From positions 2,839,880-2,903,879 of the forward strand of contig CM046852.1 in assembly GCA_025618425.1 (NCBI GenBank): a DNA stretch of 64,000 bases, written 5' to 3'. Position numbers and translations under genes: made by a program. The notes beneath the pieces were generated by a model, which worked only from the letters and a program-made list of their open reading frames with translations, was not told the origin of the DNA and made no database searches. The stretch is from Heliocidaris tuberculata. Taxonomy: Eukaryota > Echinodermata > Echinoidea > Camarodonta > Echinometridae. Positions within the stretch are counted from its first letter, which is position 1; the number at the start of each line of letters is the position of its first letter. Positions 12,246-24,745 of the stretch are shown in pieces.

Positions 12246-12828
12246 AGGAGAATGAAACCCTGGGGGAAATTAATTTTAATGAAAAGAGAGGATAGAGAGA
12301 AGCAGTTTAAGAAAAGATCCATCAAAATCGGTTGCAAAATGAGAAAGTTATGAAAGTTTGAAAAGTCTCAATTCACTTTCTACGGTGATTCTCAAATTGG
12401 CAATGTTGCTTCAAAGTGACAGGTTAAGCAGTACAACTCTCCATATGTTTTGTACACAAAATTTCATATTTACCCCATTATCTCTCTAGGTGCAGCTTGT
12501 CTCCTTCTTACTTAGCTCAAGATATATCATGGGAAAATGTATTTGACACAAGATACATGTATGTCGAGTTCACAAAAAGACAAACAGCATCTTTAGAGAT
12601 AATGGAGAAAATATGAAATTTTGTGTACAAAAAATATATGGAGAGTTGTACTACATGTACTAAACCTGTCACTTTGAAGCAACATTGCCAATTGGAGGAT
12701 CGCCATAGAAAGTAAATTGAGACTTTTCAAACTTTCATAACTTTCTCATTTCTTAACCGATTTTGATGGAACTTCTCTCTATCCTCTCTTTTCATTAAAA
12801 TTGATTTTCCCCAGGGCTTCATTCTCCT
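12246..12828. mobile_element. Foldback MITE, family B, copy 1
   Basis: 583 bp between two TTAA sites (12242-12245, 12829-12832). Arms start AGGAGAATGAAACCCTGGGG and end with its near complement. The inverted arms run over 200 bp and contain CATAACTTTCTCATTT followed by ACCGATTTTGATGGAAC. A second copy is at 51697-52253. Non-coding. Confidence 0.88.
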
Positions 12829-12838
12829 TTAAGAATCA

Positions 12839-12998
12839 GGGCCCTGTTTTTATAAAACTTGTTATCAATAAAAAGTTACTATAATTTATATACATGTATA
12901 CTGTAAGCTACTGAAATCGTTGCATTTGATTGGCAGTGAGCAAATTTTTCATAGAAATGTGGCAGTTATTGATAACAAGTTTTATGAAACATGGCTCT
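12839..12998. mobile_element. Short MITE, 'CCCTGTTT..ATAAAACTTG' type
   Basis: About 160 bp with imperfect inverted ends: GGCCCTGTTTTTATAAAAC with TTGTTATCAATA on the left and the complement on the right. Similar ends recur at 17381-17543 and, as a lone end, at about 26716. Confidence 0.7.
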
Positions 12999-15135
12999 TA
13001 ATTGATATTTGATTTGCCCAAATGTAGTGTTTTCTTGGTTGATAAATGAATTATTTGTATTTACATAGTAGCATTGCTGACAAGCTTGAAAATTTGAAAA
13101 TTCCTATAAGTAATGTTGATAAATTGTGAAGAGTTCTTCATTAAAATTCTCCAACTTGTTAAATTTTGAGATACAGTAATGTGAGTATCTGACCATGTCA
13201 TTTTCAACAATTTTTGTTGAACTTGTGGATATTCCAGTTGCCACAAATCATGCACACAACTCCTTTTATCAGTGACAAAACTCTATGTTGGCCTACATGT
13301 ATGTGTAGTCTGATGATAGTACTGTTGGTTTGGGTTGTTTCCATTTTCATTTGTAACTGGTAAAATTTTTAACTCCCCCCCCCCCCCCCCCCCCCTGATT
13401 AACTAACTTTTGATATGACTCCAATTTTGTCTGCCAGTCATTTTTACACCTATTGCTCACTTTGTTGATAACTTTCTCAGGAAATTCAACTTGATAATAA
13501 AGAATGATTTATAAAAGGAAGGGCATATAAAATTGAAACATGATTTCTCAGTGCTCTACCGGTACCATGCATATCCGTTTCCTGCGTGCAATACTCCGTC
13601 ATAAAGTTTCAGACATTTCCTCTCTTTCATAGATATACAGGTAGACAAAATCCTTTTAAAGTTGTTACTGGTACATATATATTTAGTGTGGGGGCTAAAT
13701 ATATTAGAAGTCCCGCCTTCAGCTTTTCTTATAAATATAGTAGCTGTCAAAAATATTGGACATATACATGTAGTACCAGTATTACTAAGTATCTTGAAGC
13801 TTCAAATGAAAGTTACTATCAAAGCGTCAAATATATCCTAGATTTATTTGGTTAATTTCACTTCAAAATTTGCTCATGTGATGGATACACTCTAGCTACT
13901 CTTCTGTATGGGTTGAGGTATAGGTATTACTGTTTGCACAACAGGAAAATCAACTGAAAGTAATGTGGGTGTAAAAGGTCTTTTAATCCAATATTTTTCG
14001 CGATCATCCTGAAAGGAATATTTTCTTCAAGTGAGGCAAAGTGATATTTCCGCTGTATCCGTCGTTGAAATGAGAGGAGCCCATTGCCGTGTGTGTATTA
14101 TGCGTTGTCTCATCTTTCATCATACTGTGTTAGATTTGAAATCCTAGGATTTAACTTCAAATAGATATCTCGTGAGCACTGTCCATATTTTGTTACCGAC
14201 TTTCCAAGGTATGAACAGTTTTACCCTCCTGTACTTGGATTTGCTACAGGCTCTATTTTGTTATGCATTAGTGAAGATTAAGTACACCAGAAAGGCACTT
14301 CTTACATGTTACTGTTAGAATTGATCACCATGATATTTGCTGTAAGCGAAGAGTGATAGGTTTACCAGACTGATTGCTGACTCTGTCCATGTTTCATTTG
14401 TTGCAACAAAAGTTGGGTGGCTGAAGATAAACTTATTCAAAGCTCTAGTTGTCATACAAGCTTTTCAGCTTGGTTCATTTCACAGAGTGTTTAGCTGATC
14501 TTACAAATTTTCTGCTGATTGCACACAACTTTCTGCTGATTGCTGTGCTGCTATCCTTGTCGAAGAAGAGGATTTCAAGTAACAAATATTTCACAATGGA
14601 TAGTAGTAAGTACTACAATACTCAATGTTCTTGATTTGAATAAGGAGAAAAGATTGTAAGTAGCACTTACAATGCAAGATACAATAGCTGGAAATGTTGA
14701 TTTTTTTTTTGGAGGTAGGGGAAGAAATGAAGTACAATGAACTTTGCATGAGTTGAAGCTGTTGGAACCACAAAAAGTAGTTCGACTTATGCAAAATTTG
14801 ATTTAGGAAGTGTAAAAAACACATATTTTGCATAGTTTGGTAAAAAAAATTGATTTGACTTAGGGAAAGTTTGACTTATGCAACTTTGAGTTATGCAAGG
14901 TTAACTGTATTTACATGTACTGTGTAGATCTATATTGCAATTTTACTTCATTTCATACATTGTGAATTAAATGTAGAAATTTAAAAAATGGAGATTGTAT
15001 CGAAAAACAAGAAGGAATTTCTGATTTATAAAAGATTTATTTAGATTTAATTCTCTATGGGCATTTTTAATTTGGATTTACTGCTCAACATGTACATCTG
15101 AGGGATTACTCAGTGTGCAGGTACAGTTTTTCTTT
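12999..15135. other. No gene seen
   Basis: A C run of about 20 bases lies at 13375-13395. Sequence near 14775-14900 repeats GACTTATGCA phrases and may be a decayed inverted-repeat element. No gene supported. Confidence 0.4.
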
Positions 15136-16814
15136 ATTTTTAGCTCATCCGGCCCGAATGGGCCAGATGAGCTTATGCCGTGGCGAGGCGTCCGTCGTCC
15201 GTCGTCCGTCCGTCCGTCCGTCCGTCCGTCCTTCGTCTGTCGTCCGTCCACAATTTCAAAATGCTTCTTCTTCGCCATTTCTTACCCGATTTTAATTCTG
15301 TTTGCTTTATATGATAGCACTAGGTGGGGGATTCGAAACTTCTACACAGAATTTTGAAACTCATTAAATATGCTAATTTATGCGCATTTCTCAAAAATCA
15401 CAAAAATTGCTTCTCCTTATTTATTGACCGATTTCGATTTTTTTTGTTCCATCTGAAAGACTTTCATGAGGTTCATTGAACTTCTACACAGAATTTTGAA
15501 ATTTTGTCTACAAAATTAATTATGCTAATTTATGCGATATTTATTCAAAAATCACAAAAATTGCTTCTTCTTCCTCATTTATTGACCGATTTCGATTTTT
15601 TTTTTTCCATCTGAAAGACTTTCATGAGGTTCATTGAACTTCTACTCGGAAATTTGAAATTTTGTCTAGAAAATTATTTATGCTAATTTATGCGAAATTT
15701 ATTAAAAAGATCACAAAAATGGCTTCTTCTTCCTCATTTATTGACCGATTTCGATTTTTTTTTGGTTCCATTTGAAAGACTTTCATGAGGTTTATTAAAC
15801 TTCTACTCGGAATTTTAAAATTTTGTCTAGAAAATAATTTATGCTAATTATTTATGCAAATTTATGCAAAATTTATTAAAACATCACAAAAATTGCTTCT
15901 TCTTCCTCATTTATTGACTGATTTTGATTTTTTTTCTTCCATCTAAAAGACTTTCATGAAGTTCATTGAACTTCTTCATGGAATTTTGAAATTTTGTCTA
16001 GAAAATTATTTATGCCAATTTATGCGAAATTTATTACAAAATGACAAAACTTGCTTCTTCTTCCTCATTTATTGAGGAAGACTTTCATGAGGTTCATTGA
16101 ACTTCTACTCGGAATTTTGAAATTTTATCTAGAAAATTATTTATGGTAATTTATACAAAATTTATTTTAACTCTTTGCCCTGTCCATTATGAAACCCATG
16201 GCTGCTGGATTATTTCAAAGGCTATACCTTTCTACATGATTTCTGTCGACATCATCGACAGAACCGAGAACCCAGAAGTGACAGTGGTCAACAATAGCGG
16301 GTTATGAGCTAATAAAGACTTGAAACAGTGAGGGACAATGCACTGAAGCCACCCTTAAATGTCCCAACCTTAAAATTCTTTTTTTACACCAATGCATAAC
16401 TTATGTCATTCAGTGCTTTTCTCTTTTATTACAAATCTTAACCTTCAAATCTCTCTCAATAAAGATTTCACAGTTGGTAGAGATACCTCACCTTGACTAA
16501 CTTTATGCTTTATTTCAAATTTCTCTGTCACACAGTAAAACTATTAAAATTTACATTCCCCAAAATCTTTTAACTGAAGTCGTGCAACTTGAGTTGTCAA
16601 CTTCCAAACTTTCATTCATATCTACATGTCACTGTCTCCTTCCAAAACCACATTTCGCCAGATCTGCAATAGGCACTTCATCATCTGTACATGCATGTAA
16701 CCAATACATGTACATTTCATCGATTCATTACAATGTCTACTGTGTTCAAAGTACAAATTGCATCAATTTCTTTGCTGCATGCTGGATGAGCGCCACATCA
16801 TTGATGTGCTAGTT
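15136..16814. mobile_element. 1.68-kb interspersed element, copy 1
   Basis: Nearly identical to 43736-45419. It opens with a hairpin (AGCTCATC...GATGAGCT, 15142-15173), then a (CCGT)n array, then about six diverged tandem units of roughly 150-175 bp. Each unit holds GCTTCTTCTTCCTCATTTAT, TGACCGATTTCGATTTT and TTTCATGAGGTTCATTGAAC. A less repetitive 600-bp tail ends in a small hairpin CACATCA/TGATGTG directly followed by CTAG. No open frame of note and no terminal inverted repeat. The hairpin next to CTAG recalls Helitron 3' ends, but a 5' TC start is not seen. Confidence 0.85.
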
Positions 16815-17380
16815 TAGATATTAACACAACCTCCAGAGAATTCAATCTAAAGGATTGGTCACATTTGTCCGATAACAAGATTTTTCTTTAACCCTTAGCA
16901 GTACAATGTCTCCTTTTAGTGACATTTTTGCATCATTTTTTAATCCAGAATGCTAAGAGTTACACATTATACTTGAGTAGAAAGAGCAAAAATTACAAAA
17001 AATTTGGGGCTATTTTCAATGCATTATGTTGTGCCGTTCACATTTAAAGGGAAGCTTGAGTTCTGGGAAAGGTTTGGAAGAATATCATAGTGGAAATGTC
17101 CCCTGAAAAAGATTATTCCTCAAATGCCCTCATATTCAAAATATGACTAGAAATAGCTGAAATGTTCGGGCAGAACATTCATTCACATTGTGTGTGCAGT
17201 CCCATATACATGTACCCATTTCTGTGTGCTGTGCATGTGCTTTTCAGTGAGAATAGGTCAATTTCATATCATTTTGATGATTCCAGAACATCACAGTACA
17301 CTCCATTTCTTATGTAGACATGATCAACCTTTCCCAATTGCTTTGAGACTGTTTCTTTCAAAATGTTATCGCATGACCAG
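16815..17380. other. No gene seen
   Basis: Opens with a TTGGTCACATTTGTCCGATAAC phrase (about 16856) that resembles one end of the MITE at 63653-63834, without a partner. Otherwise unremarkable. Confidence 0.35.
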
Positions 17381-17991
17381 GGCCCCGTTGCATAAAACTT
17401 ACCTTTAATGGTAACTCTGCTATCAATGGTAACTACCATGGTAACATCACTCAACAGCCAATCAAAATCAAAGTTTCCATGGGAGTTATCATTGATGACA
17501 AAGTTACCGTTAATGGTACATGTAAGTTTTATGCAACGGGACCACGAACTCAACTTTATCTTTAAGAGCAATTTCTTTGAAACTACAATGTAATCATTAA
17601 AGTCTCTAAACTGGCAACACATTGTGTAATATACATGTACATACTCACCATTTTTTTGGTACAAATTGGTAATTTTTCTGTTAAATTTTGCAAAATTCAT
17701 ACACTTTGGCTCATTTAATAAACATTTTGATTTTTCAAACCATGCAGGAGTGGAAAACAAGAATGATTGTTGCCAATTTGAGGAGGAAAAGCTGATTAAT
17801 TTAGACCATAAGAAAACTACATGTAGAGCTGCCCTATTATTAACAGCCTCGAGCATACTCACATGCCGTATAATAGGGTGTACCTGTAAATGAATATCAT
17901 GTTTATCATTATCAAACAAAAGTGACCATCTCTTTAAGAGTGTGGAAATGGACAAATATAAATTTGTAGAGTTGATAGTTTTTATTTCCAT
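17269..17991 (-). other. Unassigned 240-codon open frame, repeat-associated
   Basis: The longest stop-free stretch in the window outside CPT1 and the LINE. It runs through the MITE at 17381-17543 without a stop. The product shows no domain I recognise. The plus strand at about 17590-17830 shares diverged similarity with 45480-45710 (TTGTTGCCAATTTGAGGA versus TTGTTGCCAATTGGAAGA), so this is probably repeat DNA rather than a gene. An unusual length for AT-rich DNA is the only argument for coding. Confidence 0.15.
17381..17543. mobile_element. 163-bp MITE, 'CCCGTTGCATAAAAC' type
   Basis: Inverted ends GGCCCCGTTGCATAAAACTT and AAGTTTTATGCAACGGGACC, with inner inverted phrases such as AATGGTAACT and AGTTATCATT. 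Related in its ends to the element at 12839-12998. Confidence 0.8.
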
Positions 17992-19867
17992 GGAAAAATT
18001 CTGACATGTAGTTTACACTGAGGTCATTTGGGACAGTGGCATTAAAAATAGAAGACTTTAATTTAAGTAGTTTTCCAGAATTATAGTTCAGGAAAATAGT
18101 GCTATTTATAATATCCTGACTACAGTATGACTGTCACATTTTTTTTTGTCACGAGCAAAGAGAGTTTATTTTGTTCATAAACATGTAGCTTTTTGGTATG
18201 AGCAATCACATTTAAATTCACATCGTCATCTAGATTATGTGCACATCATTTGTCCAGTAAATGGGGTATTCTTGTGTAATTTTCTCTTTCAAATTTGGCT
18301 ATTTCTTTCAGTTTTCAAAGGGAGAAACATGTACACATGACAGGAAGTATATTAGTGTACTCTATTCTGAAGAGAACAAATTTTGGCTTGTAAAATTGTT
18401 GCAGTTTCTCCAGAATTGATAGTAGAAGGGGAATCCTGATTACAATATCCATTATCATTTTTATGTTGAAACTGAAAGTCCAAAGGGAAAATAAAATTAA
18501 ATAATTTGTTACAACATTTTGCTCTCCAAGGTACAAAGTCACACATCCTCAATTAGTGGTTTTGAGATGAAAGACAACTTAATTTTGCATGAAATAACAT
18601 AGGGATTCATACTTGTTAAATCATTGATGTACAAACTAGTGATCGCAAGTGGTGAGGGAAACAGACTGGTCAAATTACATGTATCTTGATAAACTTTTAT
18701 GAAAGGTTTTGAATAGTTTTATATTTTTTATGATAATTTTCAACATAGAGGAGGATGTTGTTTGCATCAGTGAGAATATTGTTCTTTGTCATAATCCAAG
18801 TAACTTGTATTTGACTTCACATCAAGCCAATTTTAATACTACAATCAACTTGATAATGTGTTTACATGTACTTGGCTCTACATGTAATTAAACAGACAGA
18901 CTTGTTTACAGAAAGAAGGACAGTACATTCTATGGAGAGCTGTTAACAATGAAAACAAATCAATAGATTCTAGGTCATCAGAACAAATAATAAGGGTAAA
19001 TGGATTAAATAAGTACAGTACATAAGCTTGAGATTAGGATCACTTTATAGTCTACTGTACACTGTACATTTGCTTTATGTACTGAAGGGGAAATGAGGCT
19101 TCGGGGGGGGGGGGGGGGGGGGGTAGATTAGTACAGTGTAGTCAAATTTATTCTCTATGGGCATTCCCTTAGGCTTAATTATTCAAGACCAATGTCATTG
19201 TCATGGCTACAGGCATGGACAACTGATAAAACAGAAAAAGGAATAAAATAGTCAGCGTACATGTATTTTATAATGGGGGGGGGGGGGGTGGGGTAAGATG
19301 TACAGTGTACATGTAAATAATGTTTTCATTCAAATATCCTACAGTACTTTGTATTCTGATTTGTGTACAAAGTACATTTACATAAGCTGGTACTGAATAC
19401 TTCACAACTGTGCAAGTATTCCATAAGCCTACATTGTGAAACATTATTTACAAACAAGCTTGCGCTATACAGTGTGCTAGTCAATACCAGTCAGTGCCTT
19501 CACATGTACACTATGACTGTGACTTTGTGTTGTCATTCATGCTTTCTGGGTAGTGCCCTTACATTGGCATTGGATTGCAGGGGGTCGTATTATTTATAGC
19601 CAGGGTATGTGTAACCTGCTTTCCTTCTGGGAAGGATGTGTGTACTAGCCTCCTGGCAAAAAGTGGCCTCTGTGTAGCCTAACAACATGGAGTAGTCTTC
19701 ATCCTGACATGTTCAGACATACACATGTATGTATCTAGGCCTACATGTATGTTATTGTTTTATAATCTAAAGTTTGGGTAATGGATAGAACAATGAAAGG
19801 GATGAGAAGTTTAACATGTACATGTAGGTGACACATGTCATGTCAATGTTGTACAGTACATGAGTGT
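17544..19867. other. No gene seen; G runs
   Basis: AT-rich with many ACATGTA words. G homopolymer runs lie at about 19102-19121 and 19276-19287. No supported gene. Confidence 0.4.
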
Positions 19868-20461
19868 GAAGTTTCAAGTTTCAAGTTTATTTATCTTTCT
19901 TCAGGATACATAAGATACATATGACCAATAAAATAATACATGTATGAGAAAATAGCTACATAGTAAATAATAACGATGATTTAACAACCTAACAGGAAGA
20001 CAGTATGTAACATGAAGAAAGACGAGAGACCTAGGAAAGCATAGCTTGTGAAATAAGGTCCCTCTCAAGGCGATTGCATGATAATTAATTTTCAAATTAC
20101 AAGTAATATGGCTAACGACTAATTCTACCAAAAAAAATATTCTACTTAAATGTAATAAATGCATTGTATTACATATGCATATGATATCTAAAAAAAAGAG
20201 AAGAAAGTTATACATTGTATGTACAAAGGGGAAAGATAATTACATGACAAGATACATTTGAGAAAGGAAAAGAGAAGAGGGAAAGGAAAAATCACTGGGA
20301 CAGAACACACATTCACAAGACAAAAACAAACAGGAAAGTAGTTGACTATGTACAGCAGTACATAATTAAAACCATTAACCTACCATTCTTCTGTTTTATC
20401 ATGAGATTTCTCATTTAGAACAAAATGCATGTAAATTCTACTTTCAAGCCACAAAAAGTAT

Positions 20462-23400
20462 TCAGTGATTTACACTATAGTCACCTAGAAGGATCAACTT
20501 TAATTTCCGCTTAAAGACTGGTAAACTTGCTGCCTGTTTTACACTAGAATCAAGTGAGTTCCAGAACCTTGGCCCAGTGCACACAAGAGTATTGAGAACA
20601 AATTGAGTTCTCGAACGAGGCAGATGAAAATCTGATGCCTGTCTTGTTGAATAGTTATGTACCTGATTATTTTTTACAAATATCTTAGTCAAAGCTAATG
20701 GTATAGTTCCTTCATTAAGACTGTACATGAAAGAGCCCAACTGCAGATTATAAACATCCTCTACCTTCAAAATTTTATGTTTCGAAAATAAACCATCTGT
20801 GTGGGCTCGGAAAGCAGCATTACACATTATCCTTACAACCCTCTTTTGAATAATGAGTAACCTCTCTAACTGAGTTTTGAGTGTTTTTCCCCATGCAAGT
20901 ATACCATAATTTAAATATGGAAGAATTAGAGATGAGTACAATATAACTAGAATTTCCTCAGGGAAAACCGATTTCAATTTGTGTATTACTCCTGTATTCC
21001 TTGACAGCAACTTGCATAGTTTATCAACATGACATTTCCAGTTCAATTGATCATCAATATGTAACCCAAGAAACTTAGTTGTTGAGACCTTTTCAATCTG
21101 TACCCCATTAAAGTACACATCACCAGGCAAAGACTTTAACGAGTTACTAAAGAGCATGTAATTTGTCTTTTGTACATTCAAAGACAGTTTGTTAGCATGA
21201 ATCCATAACGTAACATTAGCTAATTCTGCATTAACCGTATGTAAAAGTGTGTGTTGATTTTTATGAGAAAAGAAAACACTGGAATCATCAGCAAATAAAA
21301 TGGAAGATAAAATATTGGATGAATATTGAAAATCATTGATATACAAAATAAATAGAAGTGGGCCAAGAAGAGACCCCTGCGGAACTCCACATGTAACATC
21401 TTGTAACCCTGATACGGTGCCATTAAAGGGAAAGTTCACCCTGAAGATTACTTGAGTTTAAAAAATGCAGAAAAAATAAAGAAAAATATTGGCGAAGGTT
21501 TGATGAAAATCGGTCAAATAATAAAAGAGTTATGAGTATTTAAAGTTTTGGATTCGTGACGTCACATGCGAGCAGCTGCCCATTGGTCATGTAATAAATA
21601 TTCCATATATTCGCTTTTTTTTTTACGTTCCACGATAAATTAATATTGTTTCTTTTCAGAATCTAGTATTGAATAACATTTCTGACAATATATCAAATGC
21701 ACGGACGAAAATATTCTAAATTTTCTGAGAAAACTGTATTTTATGGAATATTTATCACATTACATCATGGAGGAGCTGCTCGCATGTGACGTCACAAAAT
21801 CAAAACTTCAAAAGTCCATAACTCCGTTATTCTTTAACGGATTTTGTCCAAACTTTCGCCAATATTTTTCTTTATTTTTTCTGCATTTTTTGAACACAAG
21901 TAATCTTCGGGGTGAACTTCCCCTTTAACTGAGACATACTGCCTTCTTTTACTTAAGTAACTTTCAAACCAGTCCAGAGCTGTGCCTCTCACCCCATAAT
22001 GGAATAGTTTGCTCAGCAAAATTCTGTGGTCAACAGTGTCAAAAGCTTTGGAATAATCCAAAAATACACCAACAGTATGTTCATGACTATCTCGAGCATG
22101 AGAAATCTTATCCACAAAGTGCAGTATAGCATGAGTAGTTGTATGTTTTCCACGGAAACCAAATTGAAAATTTGAAAAAAGTTTTTTTCTCTCGAAGAAT
22201 TTCACAGTCCGACCATATATCAGTTTTTCAAGAATCTTTGAGAAGGCTGTTAGAAGGGATATTGGGCGGTAATTAGTCAATAGTTGTAGGTCACCTTTTT
22301 TAAAAACAGGTACCACTTTAGCGATCTTCATATTCATGGGTACAATACCTTGCAAAATTGATAAATTATAGATATGATTGAGGGGTTGCACTATTCCCGA
22401 AATAACATTTTTGAGCAAATCATTAGTTATGTTGTCATGACCTGGACTTTTCTTCTTCTTCAAAGACCCAACTACAGTAAGAATTTCTTCAACATTTGTT
22501 GGGAATAAAAATAAACTGTCTTGAACAGGTTCTTTTAGGAAATCGCGGAATGTTTTATTGCACTCTGGAATGGCTTGGGACAAATTCGGACCAATACTAC
22601 AAAAGTATTCATTAAACTTTTCCACTATGACTTTTTTATCCTCAACTAAAACTCCATCCACTTTTAGATTCCTTATATTTGATATTTTCCTAGACGATTG
22701 AAATACATTTCTTATTATTTTCCATGTTCCTTGTGTGCTGTTTAGTGTTGCTTGAAATTGAACAGAATAATAATTTTTCTTTGCCGTTCTCAATATACTT
22801 GTGAGAGTATTTCTATAATTACAATAGTGACGGTATGATGTAGCTGTTTTGTTAACCGTATACTTATAATACAACTTATTTTTCTTATTAATGGACCTCA
22901 ACATTGATTTTGTTACCCATGGCATACGTGGAGTTTTTTTACGGATATTCTTATTAAACTTACATAATGGAATGTTATTATTATACAGTAATAAGAAACT
23001 ATTTAAAAATACATCAAAGGAATTTTCAACATTTTGATAAGATAATACATCAGACCAATCAGTTGACAATAAGGCATCTCTCAATTTAGCAATGTTCTCA
23101 GGACTGCTTTTGCGAACATATCTGGTATACATATTTCTACGTGAATTTCCAGCTAAATGAATTTTAGTATAAACGGGAAAGTGATCAGACAAGTCAGAAA
23201 TTATTATCCCGGAACTGGGAAAAGGTTGCACATTACAAAAAATATTATCAATCAGAGTACATGAAGTATCCGTTATTCTTGTGGGCTTGATTATTAGGGG
23301 CATCAGTGAAAAGGAAATCATCATATTCAGAAAATCATCATATTGACTATTTGTATCGCATTGCAGCAAATTTACTTTAAAATCTCCCATTAGATACAGC

Positions 23401-23969
23401 GATTTATTACGTAATAATGGATTTGACAAAATCATGTGCATTTCATTTATAACCAGAACCAAGTTACTTTTTGGAGGTCTATACACAATTCCAACCATAA
23501 CATTTTTCTTTCCTGGAATAAAAACTTCGACAAAAAGCGTTTCCAATAAATCACTCATGATGCATAATTCATGGCGAACCTGAAACTCAATTTGGACTGG
23601 TACATACAGAGCAACTCCACCTCCTCTTTTGTCATACCTAATGTTGGCTACAAGGTTATAATCAGGTATAGAAAATATATTCTTGTCTTTATCACTTGAA
23701 AACCAAGTCTCAGAAACACCTATGATTGCCATTTGTGAGCGAATATTATTTAGAAATAGATTCAAGTGATCAAAGTTTTTATGCATACTACGCACATTAA
23801 AGTGAAGGAGTGTCAAAACATCAGATGCAGCATCTCTTGTACTATCAAAAAACTGGCCCTCCGTATGATAATTGCAATTGATTACATCTGGCTCATTATC
23901 GTCAATAGTGTTAACATCTAGCGTGTGTAAATTTGAATCTAAAAAGTCACATACATTTACGTCATCCAT
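20462..23969 (-). pseudogene. LINE ORF2 (APE endonuclease + reverse transcriptase), split by a MITE
   Basis: First part (23969-21927, 681 codons of LINE origin). The endonuclease comes first: HFNVRS (residues 56-61), SETW (86-89), YRPP (163-166), GDFK (195-198) and SDH (261-263). The first half of the reverse transcriptase follows: VFKKGD (555-560), NYRPISLL (566-573), [13 protein letters not shown] (603-615) and [12 protein letters not shown] (637-648). The frame then enters the MITE and stops at 21834. Second part (from about 21424 to 20462) resumes with CGVPQGSLLGPLLF, the catalytic FADD box and a thumb-like C-terminus. Apart from the insertion both halves are open, so the copy is young. 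GDFN is the normal endonuclease motif; here the catalytic Asn position is Lys198. Confidence 0.93.
21427..21924. mobile_element. TTAA-flanked foldback MITE, family C, inside LINE ORF2
   Basis: 498 bp with ends AGGGAAAGTTCACCCTGAAG and CTTCGGGGTGAACTTCCCCT, flanked by a clean TTAA duplication (21423-21426, 21925-21928). Removing the element and one TTAA restores the LINE frame between codon 681 and NGTVSG, which fixes the insertion boundaries exactly. Inner arms carry GTGACGTCACATGCGAG and its complement. Non-coding; piggyBac-type mobilisation is inferred from TTAA. Confidence 0.93.
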
Positions 23970-24504
23970 TTAAGATCTGAAATTGCAGTAAACACATTAT
24001 CAGAGAACTGTAGGCTTATAGTACATGTAGTAATGTAGCCATCTACTATTACTACTACAACAAAACACAGAAAAAACACAACTACTAAATAACACAGATG
24101 CAGAGAATGCACAACATTGGGTAGACGATAGGAAGAAAAGAAGGATAAAAGACGATGAACGGGAAAACCAACAACAAATAAATATGGCAAGCAGCAAGGT
24201 GAGATAAGAAGACAATCTCCCATCATGTATAGAGAAAAACAAAGAAAAATGAAAGGGAATAGTGTCTGCAAAACAAAAAAACATGAACATAAAACAAAGC
24301 AAAAACAATTTCCAAGAACAACGAAAAGAATGTTGGAAAAGATAAAAACGAAAAGAGTACAATACATGAGAAAAGGTATAAGAAATAGGGTAGTGCCAGG
24401 AGCATTAAAATAGACAACAAATATAATAAATACCACAGAGCATGAAACATGAAGCAAAGTCTATATGGGTGGGTGCTCAGTAAAAATCTAGACCAAAATA
24501 ACGG

Positions 24505-24744
24505 CTACAGTTTTTCAATGTCTTCTTCGCATGAAATGAGTTTTTTTGTATAGCCGCCACTCGAGTTGGAGATTCCAACAAAGATGCGGCCATCACTGGT
24601 CCAAGCCCTGGATACTTTATGGCAGCGTCGGGCAGCATAAAAAATCTTCTGGTTGTGTGCAGTGAGGTCCTCGTTCAGGAAAATTCCTGAACCCTTCAGG
24701 CCCGATCGAGACCGCATCAGACGTGCCTTTGTTGAAAGCAGTTG
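24505..24744 (-). pseudogene. LINE ORF1 C-terminal fragment
   Basis: About 80 codons open after an upstream in-frame TAG. The phrase IFLNEDLTAHNQKIFYAARR, then AWTSDGRIFV, matches the conserved C-terminal domain of ORF1 proteins that precede an APE/RT ORF2 in LINEs. It is in the same orientation and directly upstream of the ORF2 above. The N-terminal part is missing. Confidence 0.7.
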
Positions 24745-24745
24745 C

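Larger units (their letters stand above)
19868..24745 (-). mobile_element. 5'-truncated CR1/L2-type non-LTR retrotransposon
   Basis: Reading on the minus strand: the last part of ORF1 (24744-24505), a 535-bp linker, ORF2 with endonuclease and reverse transcriptase (23969-20462), then a 3' UTR ending in AATAAA (19891-19886) and a short GAAACTT heptamer tail (about 19885-19868). There is no poly(A). Short-unit 3' tails instead of poly(A) are usual in the CR1/L2 group, which is the basis for that assignment. The 5' end is lost within ORF1, as expected from incomplete target-primed reverse transcription. ORF2 is interrupted by a MITE at 21427-21924. Confidence 0.9.

Noticed and set aside
23957..24457. 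166-codon hydrophobic frame upstream of LINE ORF2
   Set aside because: Lies in the ORF1-ORF2 linker, T-rich on that strand; no known LINE protein of this kind and overlaps ORF2 start.
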